NCBI GenBank assembly: GCA_044355655.1
Contig: JBIKXS010000009.1
Location: 28,033 to 92,032, forward strand
Reading direction: 5' to 3'
Origin: UBA3064 sp023258775
GTDB lineage: Bacteria > Pseudomonadota > Gammaproteobacteria > Burkholderiales > Burkholderiaceae_E
DNA: 64,000 nt
The notes beneath the pieces were generated by a model, which saw only the letters and a program-made list of their open reading frames with translations, was not told the origin of the DNA and searched no databases. Positions 19,213-27,788 of this stretch are shown piece by piece. Numbering within the stretch: the stretch's first letter is position 1; each line of letters begins with the position of its first letter. Made by a program: the position numbers and the translations under genes.

Positions 19213-20646
19213 CTAGCGATTCGCCGCAGCGTGTACCATCCAAAGCTTGGCTAGCTCGCCAGTACCATCGCCTCTTATCTCAGAAAACACTGTACGGGCT
19301 TTATCTTTTTGCCCTGCGATCAAGAGCGCTGCGCCATAAAGTAATTTCGCATCGTCTGGCCGCTTGATGCCCTTGATGGTAAGGCCTTTTTCCATGAGGC
19401 GTATGCCATCTGCACTATCGCCAGCCAGAACCAAACTGTAGCCGACATTGAGCATCGCGTTGCCGTCTTTGCCGGCAGAGGCCTCTTGCTTAAGTGCATT
19501 TAAGCCTTTGCGGTCCTCTTCAACGCTTTTCGCAATCATTGATCGCAAACGACGATGTCGATCAGCCTCATCGCCATGTCCAAGTACTTTATCGGTGAAG
19601 CCCTTTTCAAGGAATCGTTGCGCCTCAAGCGAAAAGCCGGCGGTCAAGGCGATCTGGGCGTATTCGAAGTACTCATTGGCGCTTACTAAGTTAGCTGTTG
19701 CCATCTTGAGTCGGGCAACATCCATCACGAGGCGGTCTGGAAAGCCTTGACGGGTTGAAACACGGTAGATTGCTTCGGCCCAGTAATCCTTCTTCGGGTA
19801 GAAACTAAGAAGCTTTTCAACTGTGCTTGCATAGCCAATGGCATCTTTCTTGCGTTGGTATATCGATGCTAGAAGTTGTAATCGATCCTCAGGTGGCGTC
19901 TTGTTTGCTTTCTCGAGCAGTTCTATGTCCACAATCATCTCTCGAGCGGCACCATCGAGGTCACCTGCCATATACATCGATTGAATCCATAACGATCGCA
20001 TGCTGCTCTCGAGTCCGCCTTCTTTGAAATAGCGTGCGCACCACTCCGCTGTTTTGCTATAGTTTTTGGCTCTATAGAAGTTGGCTGCAATCGCCTCGAT
20101 TATTTTCATTTTTTGGGCGGCAGGTATACGCCCGCTGGCAATCACGGCTTCAAAGGATTTGGCAGCTGTATCGGCGTCACCTGATAGGCTCGCAGCGCTA
20201 CCCCGGAGATGATCAATGATATAGTTCTCATAAGCAGTGCGATTGGCAAAAACATCGAGTTCTTTCAGCTTTTGCAAGGCATCCTGGCCCTTACCCGCTT
20301 TGAGAAGTTCCTGAATCAACTGCAATGGCTTTGCCATTTCGGGGCGGACTGTGTCGGGATTTGAGCTGCTTCTACTAGCCTTAGCGTTGCTATCTGACGC
20401 AGCCGAAGCAAGTTGAGCGAGCGGTTTGATAGGCAGGCTAGCGCCCTCAGCGCTTGCTGCATAAGGCCATGTCAGCAAGCCAACAAGCACGAGGATTGCG
20501 CTCATTATGTAGTAACTCACTGAGTGTCCATTCATCTCGATGCCACCCATCTTAAGACCACTCATCTTAAGACCACCCATCTCGATGCCACCCATCTTTA
20601 CACTATTCATCTTGTTGCGACTCGATCTGAGCTTGATGCGATGCAT
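19213..20646 (-). CDS. TPR-repeat periplasmic protein, putative TonB-system component
   Basis: A 477-residue frame whose body is helical, repeat-rich sequence like TPR units (for example GKGQDALQKLKELDVFANRTAYENY). It closes a tonB-exbB-exbD-exbD gene run, where TPR proteins annotated as putative TonB-system components are known. The signal peptide is MSAILVLVGLLTWPYAASA, so the mature protein is periplasmic. The first 40 codons of the frame are unusual: they include five-residue repeats (MGGIE, MGGLK, MSGLK, MGGIE) encoded by a 15-bp tandem repeat. Translation could begin at 20646, at an ATG in the repeats, or at MNGHSVSYYIM just before the signal peptide, which has GGTGG upstream. A role in energy transfer or sensing is inference. 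Confidence 0.8.
   Translation of the reverse strand: MHRIKLRSSRNKMNSVKMGGIEMGGLKMSGLKMGGIEMNGHSVSYYIMSAILVLVGLLTWPYAASAEGASLPIKPLAQLASAASDSNAKASRSSSNPDTVRPEMAKPLQLIQELLKAGKGQDALQKLKELDVFANRTAYENYIIDHLRGSAASLSGDADTAAKSFEAVIASGRIPAAQKMKIIEAIAANFYRAKNYSKTAEWCARYFKEGGLESSMRSLWIQSMYMAGDLDGAAREMIVDIELLEKANKTPPEDRLQLLASIYQRKKDAIGYASTVEKLLSFYPKKDYWAEAIYRVSTRQGFPDRLVMDVARLKMATANLVSANEYFEYAQIALTAGFSLEAQRFLEKGFTDKVLGHGDEADRHRRLRSMIAKSVEEDRKGLNALKQEASAGKDGNAMLNVGYSLVLAGDSADGIRLMEKGLTIKGIKRPDDAKLLYGAALLIAGQKDKARTVFSEIRGDGTGELAKLWMVHAAANR
20534..20608 (-). repeat. 15-bp tandem repeat carrying ATG codons at the 5' end of the TPR gene
   Basis: Four clear 15-base units (20534-20548, 20549-20563, 20564-20578, 20579-20593) and a degenerate fifth (20594-20608) lie in phase with the TPR reading frame. 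On the coding strand most units carry a GGTGG-like element followed by an ATG about 6-9 bases on, which resembles a repeated ribosome-binding site and start. Confidence 0.85.
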
Positions 20647-20660
20647 GATGTGGCCGGGGG

Positions 20661-21086
20661 TTAATTGTTAAACTGTTCATTGCCTACCATACCGACTTTG
20701 GTTACGCCGATTCTTTGGGCAGCCGCAAGTACCGCAGCCACGTGCTCGTACTTAACGAGTTTATTAGGGCGAAGATGAACCTCGGCTTGGTCTGATTGTG
20801 CCGCTACCTCGCTAAGCTTGGATTCGAGGCTCATGCGGTCAGCGAGCGCCTGGCCGTTCCAATAAATCGTACCGTCAAAATCCACATCAATTTTGATAAC
20901 TGTTGGTTGCTTGAATTGCGGGGGCGGATTACCAATTGGCATATTCATCTTGACCGCATGGGTTTGAATCGGGATTGTGATGATAAGCATAATCAATAGC
21001 ACGAGCATCACATCAATTAAGGGCGTGGTGTTGATTTCAACCATGACCTCATCGTCACCGCTTGCAGAGCCAATTTGTATCGCCAT
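20661..21086 (-). CDS. exbD: Biopolymer transport protein ExbD (second copy)
   Basis: ExbD is the small inner-membrane partner of ExbB that uses proton flow to energise TonB. The 141-residue protein has the standard cytoplasmic start and single membrane segment: VEINTTPLIDVMLVLLIMLI, with the key Asp in LIDVM, followed by a periplasmic domain. It lies 12 bases downstream of a first exbD on the same strand. Paired exbD genes are common in TonB clusters of this type and may form mixed complexes. Confidence 0.95.
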   Translation of the reverse strand: MAIQIGSASGDDEVMVEINTTPLIDVMLVLLIMLIITIPIQTHAVKMNMPIGNPPPQFKQPTVIKIDVDFDGTIYWNGQALADRMSLESKLSEVAAQSDQAEVHLRPNKLVKYEHVAAVLAAAQRIGVTKVGMVGNEQFNN

Positions 21087-21098
21087 TTGGAAACCCTA

Positions 21099-21530
21099 TT
21101 AACGACTGTTTTTCGGTGGCGGTTCGGTAATGAAACCGACTTTCACGATGCCAGCGCGCTGACAGGCTAGCACCACTTTACCCACAAATTCATAGCGACC
21201 GTCCTTGTCACCCCGAATATGTACTTCAGGCTGCGGATCAATAACGGCCGACTTTTTCAGTCGATTGACCAGGGTTTCCTGATCCGGAACACGGGCCTCG
21301 TTCCAAAAGACGTCGCCGTCTTTGGTGACTGATAAGACGATATTTTCCGGCTTTGTTTGTGTTGGCAGATTGCGCTCTTTGGGCAGGTCAACTGCAGCGG
21401 TCTGTGTAATGACTGGGATGGTGATCAAAAAGATAATCAACAATACCAGCATCACATCGACCAACGGTGTTGTGTTAATCGTTGAAACGAGTTCGTCTTC
21501 TTCGCTTTGTGCGCCGAAATTCATTGCCAC
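21099..21530 (-). CDS. exbD: Biopolymer transport protein ExbD (first copy)
   Basis: A 143-residue ExbD with STINTTPLVDVMLVLLIIFL (conserved membrane Asp in LVDVM) and a periplasmic domain ending KVGFITEPPPKNSR. The frame is open to 21671, but that start would lie inside exbB. I chose the GTG at 21530, which has GGAG eight bases upstream and gives a normal N-terminus (VAMNFGAQSEEDE). The gap from exbB is 85 bases. It shares the proton-driven role of the second copy. Confidence 0.94.
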   Translation of the reverse strand: MAMNFGAQSEEDELVSTINTTPLVDVMLVLLIIFLITIPVITQTAAVDLPKERNLPTQTKPENIVLSVTKDGDVFWNEARVPDQETLVNRLKKSAVIDPQPEVHIRGDKDGRYEFVGKVVLACQRAGIVKVGFITEPPPKNSR

Positions 21531-21615
21531 GTTCGAATCTCCGAATAGGTTCCGATGATACCCAGACAATGCACCGGTTGTGCTGCGCAAGGCGCAGGTT
21601 GAGCCTCGCGTAGCT

Positions 21616-22539
21616 TTAGCCTCTAACTTCTTTATTTCCGCTGAGCAATACCGCGTGAATATCCGAAGCAAAGCGTCGGACCTGTTCCATGGCTACCTTG
21701 TTTCGGCGAACCAGCCAGTTGTAGCCCATAACCGCGGGAACTGCAGCACCTAGTCCAATGGCAGTCATGATTAGTGCTTCACCGACCGGGCCGGCAACTT
21801 TGTCAATCGATGCTTGTCCTGCAACGCCGATGGCGGTGAGCGCGTGGTAAATACCCCAAACCGTTCCAAACAAGCCAACAAAGGGTGCCGTTGATCCAAC
21901 CGTTGCCAAGAAGGCAAGCCCTGTTTGCAATTTATTATTGATGGTGTCAACAGCCTGTTGAACCGCCATGCCGATCCAGGTGTGCTTATCGACATGCTGA
22001 CCAAGGCTGCCACGGTGATTCACATCTGCTTTGAGTCCGGATTCAGCAATAAACCTAAGCGCACTGTCGTCACCGAGTGCGTTGGCGCCAGCTTCAACAG
22101 AGGCTGCGCTCCAAAAGCTTTGTTTTGCCTCGTTAAGTTGCCGAATCAGCTTTGATTGCTCAAGAAATTTCACAATGCCGATATACCAGGTGCCAATCGA
22201 CATGATGAGCATCATGATTAAGGTCCCTTTAGCAACAAAATCGCCTTGTGCCCAAAGCGCATCCAAGCCATACGGGTTGTTGACGCTTTCAAGCTTTTCC
22301 CCGCTGCTCAGCTTGGTAGCCGCAGGCGCATCGGTACTCGAGGAAGTAGGGTTGGCAATCAAGGGGTTCGCTGATGTGCTGACTTCCTGAGCTTTATCCG
22401 CAGGTGCCGTGCTGGATTTGGAGGTCGCGGTTTTCGCTTCCTTGCTGCTTTGGGCGAGCACAACGGTCGGCGAACCGAGGAGCTGTAGCGCGGAAAAAAC
22501 GATAACAGATGCGAGGCGAATCTTTGCAACAGGGGACAT
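21616..22539 (-). CDS. exbB: ExbB/TolQ/MotA-family proton channel with long periplasmic N-terminus
   Basis: ExbB forms the membrane pentamer that, with ExbD, couples the proton gradient to TonB. This 307-residue protein starts with a signal peptide (SVIVFSALQLLGSPTVVLAQ) and a Ser/Thr/Ala-rich periplasmic stretch before the first core membrane helix. Conserved segments include AFLATVGSTAPFVGLFGTVWGIYHA and EALIMTAIGLGAAVPAVMGYN. The start at 22539 is fixed by AAGGAC at seven bases; the open frame to 22578 is not needed. Extended ExbB proteins of this kind are known in Gram-negative bacteria. Confidence 0.95.
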   Translation of the reverse strand: MSPVAKIRLASVIVFSALQLLGSPTVVLAQSSKEAKTATSKSSTAPADKAQEVSTSANPLIANPTSSSTDAPAATKLSSGEKLESVNNPYGLDALWAQGDFVAKGTLIMMLIMSIGTWYIGIVKFLEQSKLIRQLNEAKQSFWSAASVEAGANALGDDSALRFIAESGLKADVNHRGSLGQHVDKHTWIGMAVQQAVDTINNKLQTGLAFLATVGSTAPFVGLFGTVWGIYHALTAIGVAGQASIDKVAGPVGEALIMTAIGLGAAVPAVMGYNWLVRRNKVAMEQVRRFASDIHAVLLSGNKEVRG

Positions 22540-22562
22540 GAAGAAAGTCCTTTTCAAGGTTT

Positions 22563-23255
22563 TCAGTCTAATTTCCATACCACTTCAAGCGTTGCTGAAC
22601 TTTTTTCAAGCTTCCCATTGACCATTCCCGCTTTAAATTTGCAGGTTTCGAGCAATTTTCTAGCTGCTTGGTCAAGACGACGATATCCGCTTGATTTTTC
22701 CACCTCGACAGAAGAAAGACTGCCGTTTGCTTCAACAACGAATCGCAACAGCACGGTGCCCGTCTCGTTAAGTTGTCTCGACTGCCGGGGATAATACTCG
22801 TCAGAATTTGAGCAGGTCTTACCATCAATTGACGCCGGATAGCTCGGTAGAGACGGGGGTGGCGCTTGGGGGGTAGACGGGGCGGCCACAACCGGTGGTG
22901 GAGCGGGTGGCGCAGGCGGTGCAGGTATGAAAGGCGCAGGTGGTGGCGGTTTCGAAGTCACTGCACTAATGACATTAGGAGGAGGCGGCGTTGCAATCTG
23001 TATCTCGGGCAGAGGTACGAAGGGCGGTGGCGGTGCCGTCATCTTTGGCGGCGTCGGCAGGGGCGGAGGGGGCTTTGGCGGCGGCGGCTTAAGTTCTTCG
23101 ATAATCTTGGTTTCAAGCGGCGGTTTAATTACTTCAACTACTTTTCTCGCAAGACCACTCACAAGTGCATAAGCAATCGCAATATGCACGACGACGGCAA
23201 TAATCAGGCCAGTCGCTCGGCGATTCGTTCTGCTCTCGCGGTCAGAGAAGTCCAA
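22563..23255 (-). CDS. tonB: Energy transducer TonB
   Basis: TonB spans the periplasm and transmits energy from ExbBD to outer-membrane receptors. The 230-residue protein has an N-terminal anchor (GLIIAVVVHIAIAYALVSGL with the conserved His), a long Pro-rich spacer (about 50-135), and a C-terminal domain with TGTVLLRFVVEANGSLSSVE and SGYRRLDQAA, typical of TonB. Its start overlaps the end of the lytic transglycosylase gene by 14 bases. No receptor gene is nearby. Confidence 0.95.
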   Translation of the reverse strand: MDFSDRESRTNRRATGLIIAVVVHIAIAYALVSGLARKVVEVIKPPLETKIIEELKPPPPKPPPPLPTPPKMTAPPPPFVPLPEIQIATPPPPNVISAVTSKPPPPAPFIPAPPAPPAPPPVVAAPSTPQAPPPSLPSYPASIDGKTCSNSDEYYPRQSRQLNETGTVLLRFVVEANGSLSSVEVEKSSGYRRLDQAARKLLETCKFKAGMVNGKLEKSSATLEVVWKLD

Positions 23256-25458
23256 GGCTGACGGTTGACTGACTGCTCGCCGTCACTCGAGGGGTAGGCT
23301 TAGGACCCGTATCAGGACTGAGCTTTTGATCTGGATTGGGCTTTGGCTTTGCGGATTTATCACGATCCAGATTCGGATTGCTCCCATTCGCTTTACTTGC
23401 CTCAGCGCTCGCTTGCGGTTGTTGCGCCGGCTTGCTTACTTGGCTGGACGGCTTTGCGGCTTGATTTGAGGCCTTAATCGCCTTATTGGGATCAACGGCC
23501 TGCGGCTTTTGATCTTTAACCGTCTTGGTTTTGGGCTGTTCAGCCGGCTTGCCGTTCACGACTGGCCTGGTTGTGGCTTGGGCCTTGACGGCCCCATCCC
23601 TGGGACTCGCGGACTCTAGTTTTGGCTTTACCGCCTCATCCTTGGTTTTGGCGACTTCTTTGTTGCTCTCTGAGCTTGCTCGAGGTGCCACGAGCTCGGT
23701 GGCAATCACCTTGGAGACACCCGATTCATTGGTTAGCACGGTTTGCGCGCTCGCTGGTTTAACAAGCAGTCGCATTCCCAACTTCACCTCATGCTTGAGA
23801 TTGTTCCAGGCCTGAAGACTTGCAGCGGTAATGCCATAACGTCTGGCAATCGATTCGGTCGTTTCTTTTTTGCCAACACGGTGATAAATCGCCGGTCGCT
23901 GAACTTTTTCAAGAATCCTTGGGCCGTCAAAGCTTGTCATAACCGTGATAGCGCTTGCCTTGTCATCAGGAGAGGGCGCGAGCAGTCGAGTGCCAGGGAG
24001 TACTTTGGCCGATCGCAGCCCGTTGGCGCGCATGATTTCCTGTGCACTTGTCCCTAACTTGGTCGCAAGCGTCTGTATGCTTTCGCCTTGCTCCAGGGTG
24101 TAGGGTCGCCATCTTGAAAAGGGCTTATTGGCATCTTCGTGTGCTTTCATCGCAGCCAGGAATGAATCAACCCGATCTGCTGGAATCTTGATTTGATCGT
24201 TTGTGCGTGCCGCGATTACAGGCCGATTGTGGGCCGGGTTGAGCGACACAAACTCATCTTCGGACATGCCAGCAAATCGCGCAGCAAGCTTCAGATCAAG
24301 ATGCAGGGGCGCCTCCACTTCAACAAAGTAAGGCTTATTTGGCAGGGATGGGAGTCGAACATTGAACGATGCAGGGTTTGCAACGATCTCGCGTAGCGCC
24401 ATGAGTTTTGGAACGTAATGGCGAGTCTCCTGGGGCATATTAAGGGATAGATAATCTGCAGGCTTACCGCTTGCCTGGTTCTTTCGCATCGCTCGGCCAA
24501 CAGCGCCTTCGCCCCAGTTATAAGAGGCAAGTGCAAGGAACCAGTCGTTACCCTGTAATTCATAAATCTTTTGTAGATAATCGAGCGCAGCATGGGTGGA
24601 GTGGACCGGGTCACGTCGGTTATCGACCCACCAATTCTGGGAAAGGTTATACGCTTTGCCGGTTGAAGGAATAAACTGCCAAAGACCCGCAGCTTTAGCT
24701 GGTGACATTGCGCTTGGATTCATCGCGCTTTCAACAAAAGGCAACAGGGCTAATTCGCCTGGCATGCCGCGTCGTTCAATCTCTTCAACGATATAAAATA
24801 GATATCTCGAGCCCCGCTCAAACATACGCTCCAGATACTCGGGCTTATGGGTGTAGTACTGGATATGTTTACTGACAAGTGGCGAATCGAGTGCTGGCAA
24901 TGCAAAACCAGCGCGCATGCGATCCCAGATGTCCTTGTAATCAGGCCGCAATACTGCGACCCCATCGATCGGCTGATCTGCTTCTGCTGGTGGATCGAGT
25001 CTTGGCTCTGCGAGCGGCTCGCCACGATCACTGAGGACAACACTGCTATGGCTTCGGTCGTCGGTTTGAAGTGCCGTGCTAAGGAAAGTTTTGGTGCCAT
25101 CAGGAACCATGCCAACCTGCACAAACCCGCTTCCAAGACGTTCAACTCGGTCGTCGGCTGATAATCGAACAAAGCCGTCACCCGAAACGTGGTCGTCTTG
25201 GGAAAAAGGAAAACGCGCCATGAGCGCACGCAATTCGCGCCTAATCTCGCTGGGATTGGCGATAAAGGCATCGGGTAGGGCTTGATTCTCGAGGTCGAGT
25301 TGGACGCGCTTTTCTACGGCTGAACCCTTCGCGCTCAATGCCGAGCTATTGTCGCTAGGCGAGAAGATGCCGCTTTCGCCAGGTAGCGACGCGCAACCTT
25401 GGACGAAATTAATCCCTACCAAAAGAGAAAGTAGTTGAAGTTGTTGTTTGAAGCGCAT
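23242..25458 (-). CDS. mltD: MltD-like membrane-bound lytic transglycosylase with two LysM domains
   Basis: This enzyme cleaves peptidoglycan glycan strands in the periplasm. From the ATG at 25458 the protein has 738 residues, with a lipobox ending FVQGC (Cys22). The SLT catalytic domain contains the active Glu in LPFVESAMNPSAMSPAKAAG and the segments GLWQFIPSTGKAYNL and ASYNWGEGAVGRAM. Two LysM modules follow (from WRPYTLEQGESIQTLA and from IYHRVGKKETTESIA). The last 160 residues are a Lys/Pro/Ala-rich low-complexity tail. The frame also begins at 25497, where its ATG overlaps the gloB stop (TGATG); that start would put 13 residues before the lipoprotein signal. The placement next to tonB suggests a link with envelope remodelling. 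Confidence 0.92.
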   Translation of the reverse strand: MRFKQQLQLLSLLVGINFVQGCASLPGESGIFSPSDNSSALSAKGSAVEKRVQLDLENQALPDAFIANPSEIRRELRALMARFPFSQDDHVSGDGFVRLSADDRVERLGSGFVQVGMVPDGTKTFLSTALQTDDRSHSSVVLSDRGEPLAEPRLDPPAEADQPIDGVAVLRPDYKDIWDRMRAGFALPALDSPLVSKHIQYYTHKPEYLERMFERGSRYLFYIVEEIERRGMPGELALLPFVESAMNPSAMSPAKAAGLWQFIPSTGKAYNLSQNWWVDNRRDPVHSTHAALDYLQKIYELQGNDWFLALASYNWGEGAVGRAMRKNQASGKPADYLSLNMPQETRHYVPKLMALREIVANPASFNVRLPSLPNKPYFVEVEAPLHLDLKLAARFAGMSEDEFVSLNPAHNRPVIAARTNDQIKIPADRVDSFLAAMKAHEDANKPFSRWRPYTLEQGESIQTLATKLGTSAQEIMRANGLRSAKVLPGTRLLAPSPDDKASAITVMTSFDGPRILEKVQRPAIYHRVGKKETTESIARRYGITAASLQAWNNLKHEVKLGMRLLVKPASAQTVLTNESGVSKVIATELVAPRASSESNKEVAKTKDEAVKPKLESASPRDGAVKAQATTRPVVNGKPAEQPKTKTVKDQKPQAVDPNKAIKASNQAAKPSSQVSKPAQQPQASAEASKANGSNPNLDRDKSAKPKPNPDQKLSPDTGPKPTPRVTASSQSTVSLGLL

Positions 25459-25496
25459 GATCAAGCGCCGAATCTTATACCAAAACCATACCTGCA

Positions 25497-26408
25497 TCAG
25501 GCCCGAAACTCGTTTTTCCAGGCCCTTAAGGCCGCAAATCGTTCAAGCTTAGCGTCTGCTGAATGGAGATCGCCTGTAAGCTTCTGAATGGGCAATCGCT
25601 TGCCTGCGCTATCGGTCAACAAGCATGCCGACTCATCGTGAAGCGGCGACCCCGGCACGAGGCCAAGCAAAAACGGATTGCTCATCAGTTCGTGTTTGAG
25701 CAAACTTGGAACCGTCGGCAGATCCTGCGCCCGTAATGTCTCGGCTTCGAGCAGCCGTGCTTCAATCGCCTCATGACTTGGATACGCAGCCTTTGCAAAT
25801 CGAAGATTAGATAAGGTGTACTCATGCGCGCAGCAAATGAGACTGTCCTCGGGAAGTTCACAAAGCCGGGCAAGAGAGTCGAGCATTTCCCTTGGGTTGC
25901 CTTCAAAAATTCGACCGCAGCCAGCGGCGAACAAACAGTCGCCACAAAACAAAATCTTTTCTTGCTCAAAAAAGTATGCAATGTGGGATGTCGTATGGCC
26001 CGGCACCTCAATCACGCGTGCCGACGTGAAACCCAAATCCAGGTAATCCGCGCCACCGACACCCTGGGCGGCAGCATGAATTCGTTCATCACGGGGTCCG
26101 TAGACCTTTAGCGCAATACCGCGCCGAGCAGCCCAGACCAGCAATTCCTCGACACCGCCCTGATGATCTGCGTGATGATGCGTCAGCAAGATGCCCGTTA
26201 ATTCAAGCGCCTGCGAGACCGCAGTATCGATGATGACCTGCGCATCCCCGGGGTCGACCACCCAACAAAGTCTTGATGCCGGGTCTTGTAGCATCCACAA
26301 GTAGTTATCTTGAAATGCCTTGATACGATGGAGTTTTGACGGAAGGGCCGCCACAAAGCTGGCGGCGATTTGCTGGTCAGCATGATTTTCGCCGTTGTCG
26401 AGATTCAT
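25497..26408 (-). CDS. gloB: Hydroxyacylglutathione hydrolase (glyoxalase II)
   Basis: Glyoxalase II hydrolyses S-lactoylglutathione to lactate and glutathione in methylglyoxal detoxification. The 303-residue metallo-beta-lactamase-fold protein carries the metal motif THHHADHQGG, the downstream ligand His in VPGHTTSHIAYF, and FCGDCLFAAGCGR. The C-terminal domain is present, with the usual CAHEYTLSNLRFA. I chose the ATG at 26408 with AAGGAAG upstream; a TTG at 26429 extends it by seven residues. It diverges from the methyltransferase gene. Confidence 0.94.
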   Translation of the reverse strand: MNLDNGENHADQQIAASFVAALPSKLHRIKAFQDNYLWMLQDPASRLCWVVDPGDAQVIIDTAVSQALELTGILLTHHHADHQGGVEELLVWAARRGIALKVYGPRDERIHAAAQGVGGADYLDLGFTSARVIEVPGHTTSHIAYFFEQEKILFCGDCLFAAGCGRIFEGNPREMLDSLARLCELPEDSLICCAHEYTLSNLRFAKAAYPSHEAIEARLLEAETLRAQDLPTVPSLLKHELMSNPFLLGLVPGSPLHDESACLLTDSAGKRLPIQKLTGDLHSADAKLERFAALRAWKNEFRA

Positions 26409-26457
26409 CGCTACTTTCTTCCTTATCAAACGCGGATCGCTGTGCGGGGAACGACCA

Positions 26458-27207
26458 ATGTTGCACCATGCTGAGTTACAGATCCATGCCGCCTGGCTAC
26501 GGTGGCTCCAAAGGCCCGCTGGTCACTATCTTTGCGACTGGTTACAAGAGCGGCTCGACACGATGCTTGCCGACGAATTTGGCTACTTTGCTGTGCAGTG
26601 CGGTATGCCAAATCTTGATGGCTTAAGAAACAACCGAATGAGCCACCGTATTGTATTGCAACATCCCCTGGAAGAGCTTCCAAGCCAACATCCATGCATT
26701 TGGGTCGACTCCTTTGCTGAAATGCCGCTAGCCTCCAACTCGGTTGATTTACTGCTGCTGCCGTATGTGCTTGAGTTTTCACCAGATCCTCATGCTGTTT
26801 TGCGCGAAGCCCAGCGGGTCTTACGCAGCGAGGGCAGGCTTGTAATCGCTGGTCTGAACCCATGGAGTTTGTGGGGCTTACGGGAGTTGTCGCTCGGTCC
26901 CTGGTTTGGTAATTGCCTGCCATTGGATTGCCGCATGCTCGCACTTGGCCGCTTGAGGGACTGGATGGGTTTGCTTGAGTTCGATATGGACCGAGGGCGT
27001 TTCGGCTGTTATCGACCAATTTGCGATACGGATGTATGGCTCAGGCGATGGGCTTGGATGGAATCAGCAGGCGATCGTTGGTGGCCGATTTGCGGTGCGA
27101 GCTATTTGATTGGAGCCGTGAAGCGGTCCAAGGGGATGCGCTGGGTTGGGCTTATCCCTGGCGAGCGCCAAGGCATGTTCGGGCGCGCACAGGTCGCAAG
27201 AATATGA
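26458..27207 (+). CDS. SAM-dependent methyltransferase, class I
   Basis: A 249-residue predicted methyltransferase. The recognisable part is the type-11 fold segment SFAEMPLASNSVDLLLLPYVLEFSPDPHAVLREAQRVLR followed by EGRLVIAGLNPWSLWGL. The glycine-rich SAM motif before it is weak. Genes of this type commonly sit between gloB and rnhA in Betaproteobacteria, but the substrate is not known to me. The start at 26458 is supported by GGGGA seven bases upstream. The longer frame from 26395 would overlap gloB. Confidence 0.82.
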   Translation: MLHHAELQIHAAWLRWLQRPAGHYLCDWLQERLDTMLADEFGYFAVQCGMPNLDGLRNNRMSHRIVLQHPLEELPSQHPCIWVDSFAEMPLASNSVDLLLLPYVLEFSPDPHAVLREAQRVLRSEGRLVIAGLNPWSLWGLRELSLGPWFGNCLPLDCRMLALGRLRDWMGLLEFDMDRGRFGCYRPICDTDVWLRRWAWMESAGDRWWPICGASYLIGAVKRSKGMRWVGLIPGERQGMFGRAQVARI

Positions 27208-27257
27208 ATCCAGTGTTTGAACAAGTAAGTTGACGAATGAGATGGCTAAAGGCGTTT

Positions 27258-27698
27258 ATGGAACGAGTTGAAATTTATACCGATGGAGCTTGCAAAGGCA
27301 ATCCTGGGCCCGGAGGGTGGGGCGTTGTACTGCGTTTTGGGGAGCAAGTCAAAGAATTGTTTGGCGGTCAGGCAAATACCACCAATAACCGCATGGAGTT
27401 GACGGCAGCAATTGAGGCTCTAAAAGCCTTGAAAAGGCCAGTAAGCGCAACTATTTACACCGATTCACAATACCTGATCAAAGGCCTTGAGCAATGGCTG
27501 CCAGCCTGGAAAGCTCGTGGTTGGCAGACAGCAGGCAAACAACCGGTCAAGAACCGCGATCTTTGGGAGTTGCTTGATCAGCTGGCATCAGAGCACCAAC
27601 TGAGCTGGCATTGGGTGAAAGGGCATGCAGGTAATCCTGGCAATACAAGGGCTGATGCGCTTGCCAATCGGGGCGTTGAGCGCTTCGGTAAGGAATGA
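27258..27698 (+). CDS. rnhA: Ribonuclease HI
   Basis: RNase HI degrades the RNA strand of RNA-DNA hybrids, acting on R-loops and primers. All four acidic catalytic positions are visible in 146 residues: Asp in YTDGACKGNPGPGGWG, Glu in NRMELTAAIEAL, Asp in YTDSQYL and Asp in TRADALANRGV. The ATG at 27258 (MERVEIYTDGA) has AAAGG five bases upstream and matches the family start; an ATG at 27237 adds seven residues. Confidence 0.97.
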   Translation: MERVEIYTDGACKGNPGPGGWGVVLRFGEQVKELFGGQANTTNNRMELTAAIEALKALKRPVSATIYTDSQYLIKGLEQWLPAWKARGWQTAGKQPVKNRDLWELLDQLASEHQLSWHWVKGHAGNPGNTRADALANRGVERFGKE

Positions 27699-27788
27699 AA
27701 CGCCGCTTATCCTAAAGCTCATCGACTTATGCGGGAACATACGCCTACTTACTAAGAAAATTGTCGGGCTGTGCTAGCCTCTTTCGCT

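Noticed and set aside
22866..23261. 131-residue Arg/Gly/Trp-rich frame on the plus strand
   Set aside because: It is the complement of the proline-rich spacer of tonB; the repeated composition follows from Pro codons read backwards.
26426..27019. 197-residue minus-strand frame over the methyltransferase gene
   Set aside because: The plus-strand gene has better start, motifs and neighbours; the minus frame shows no domain.
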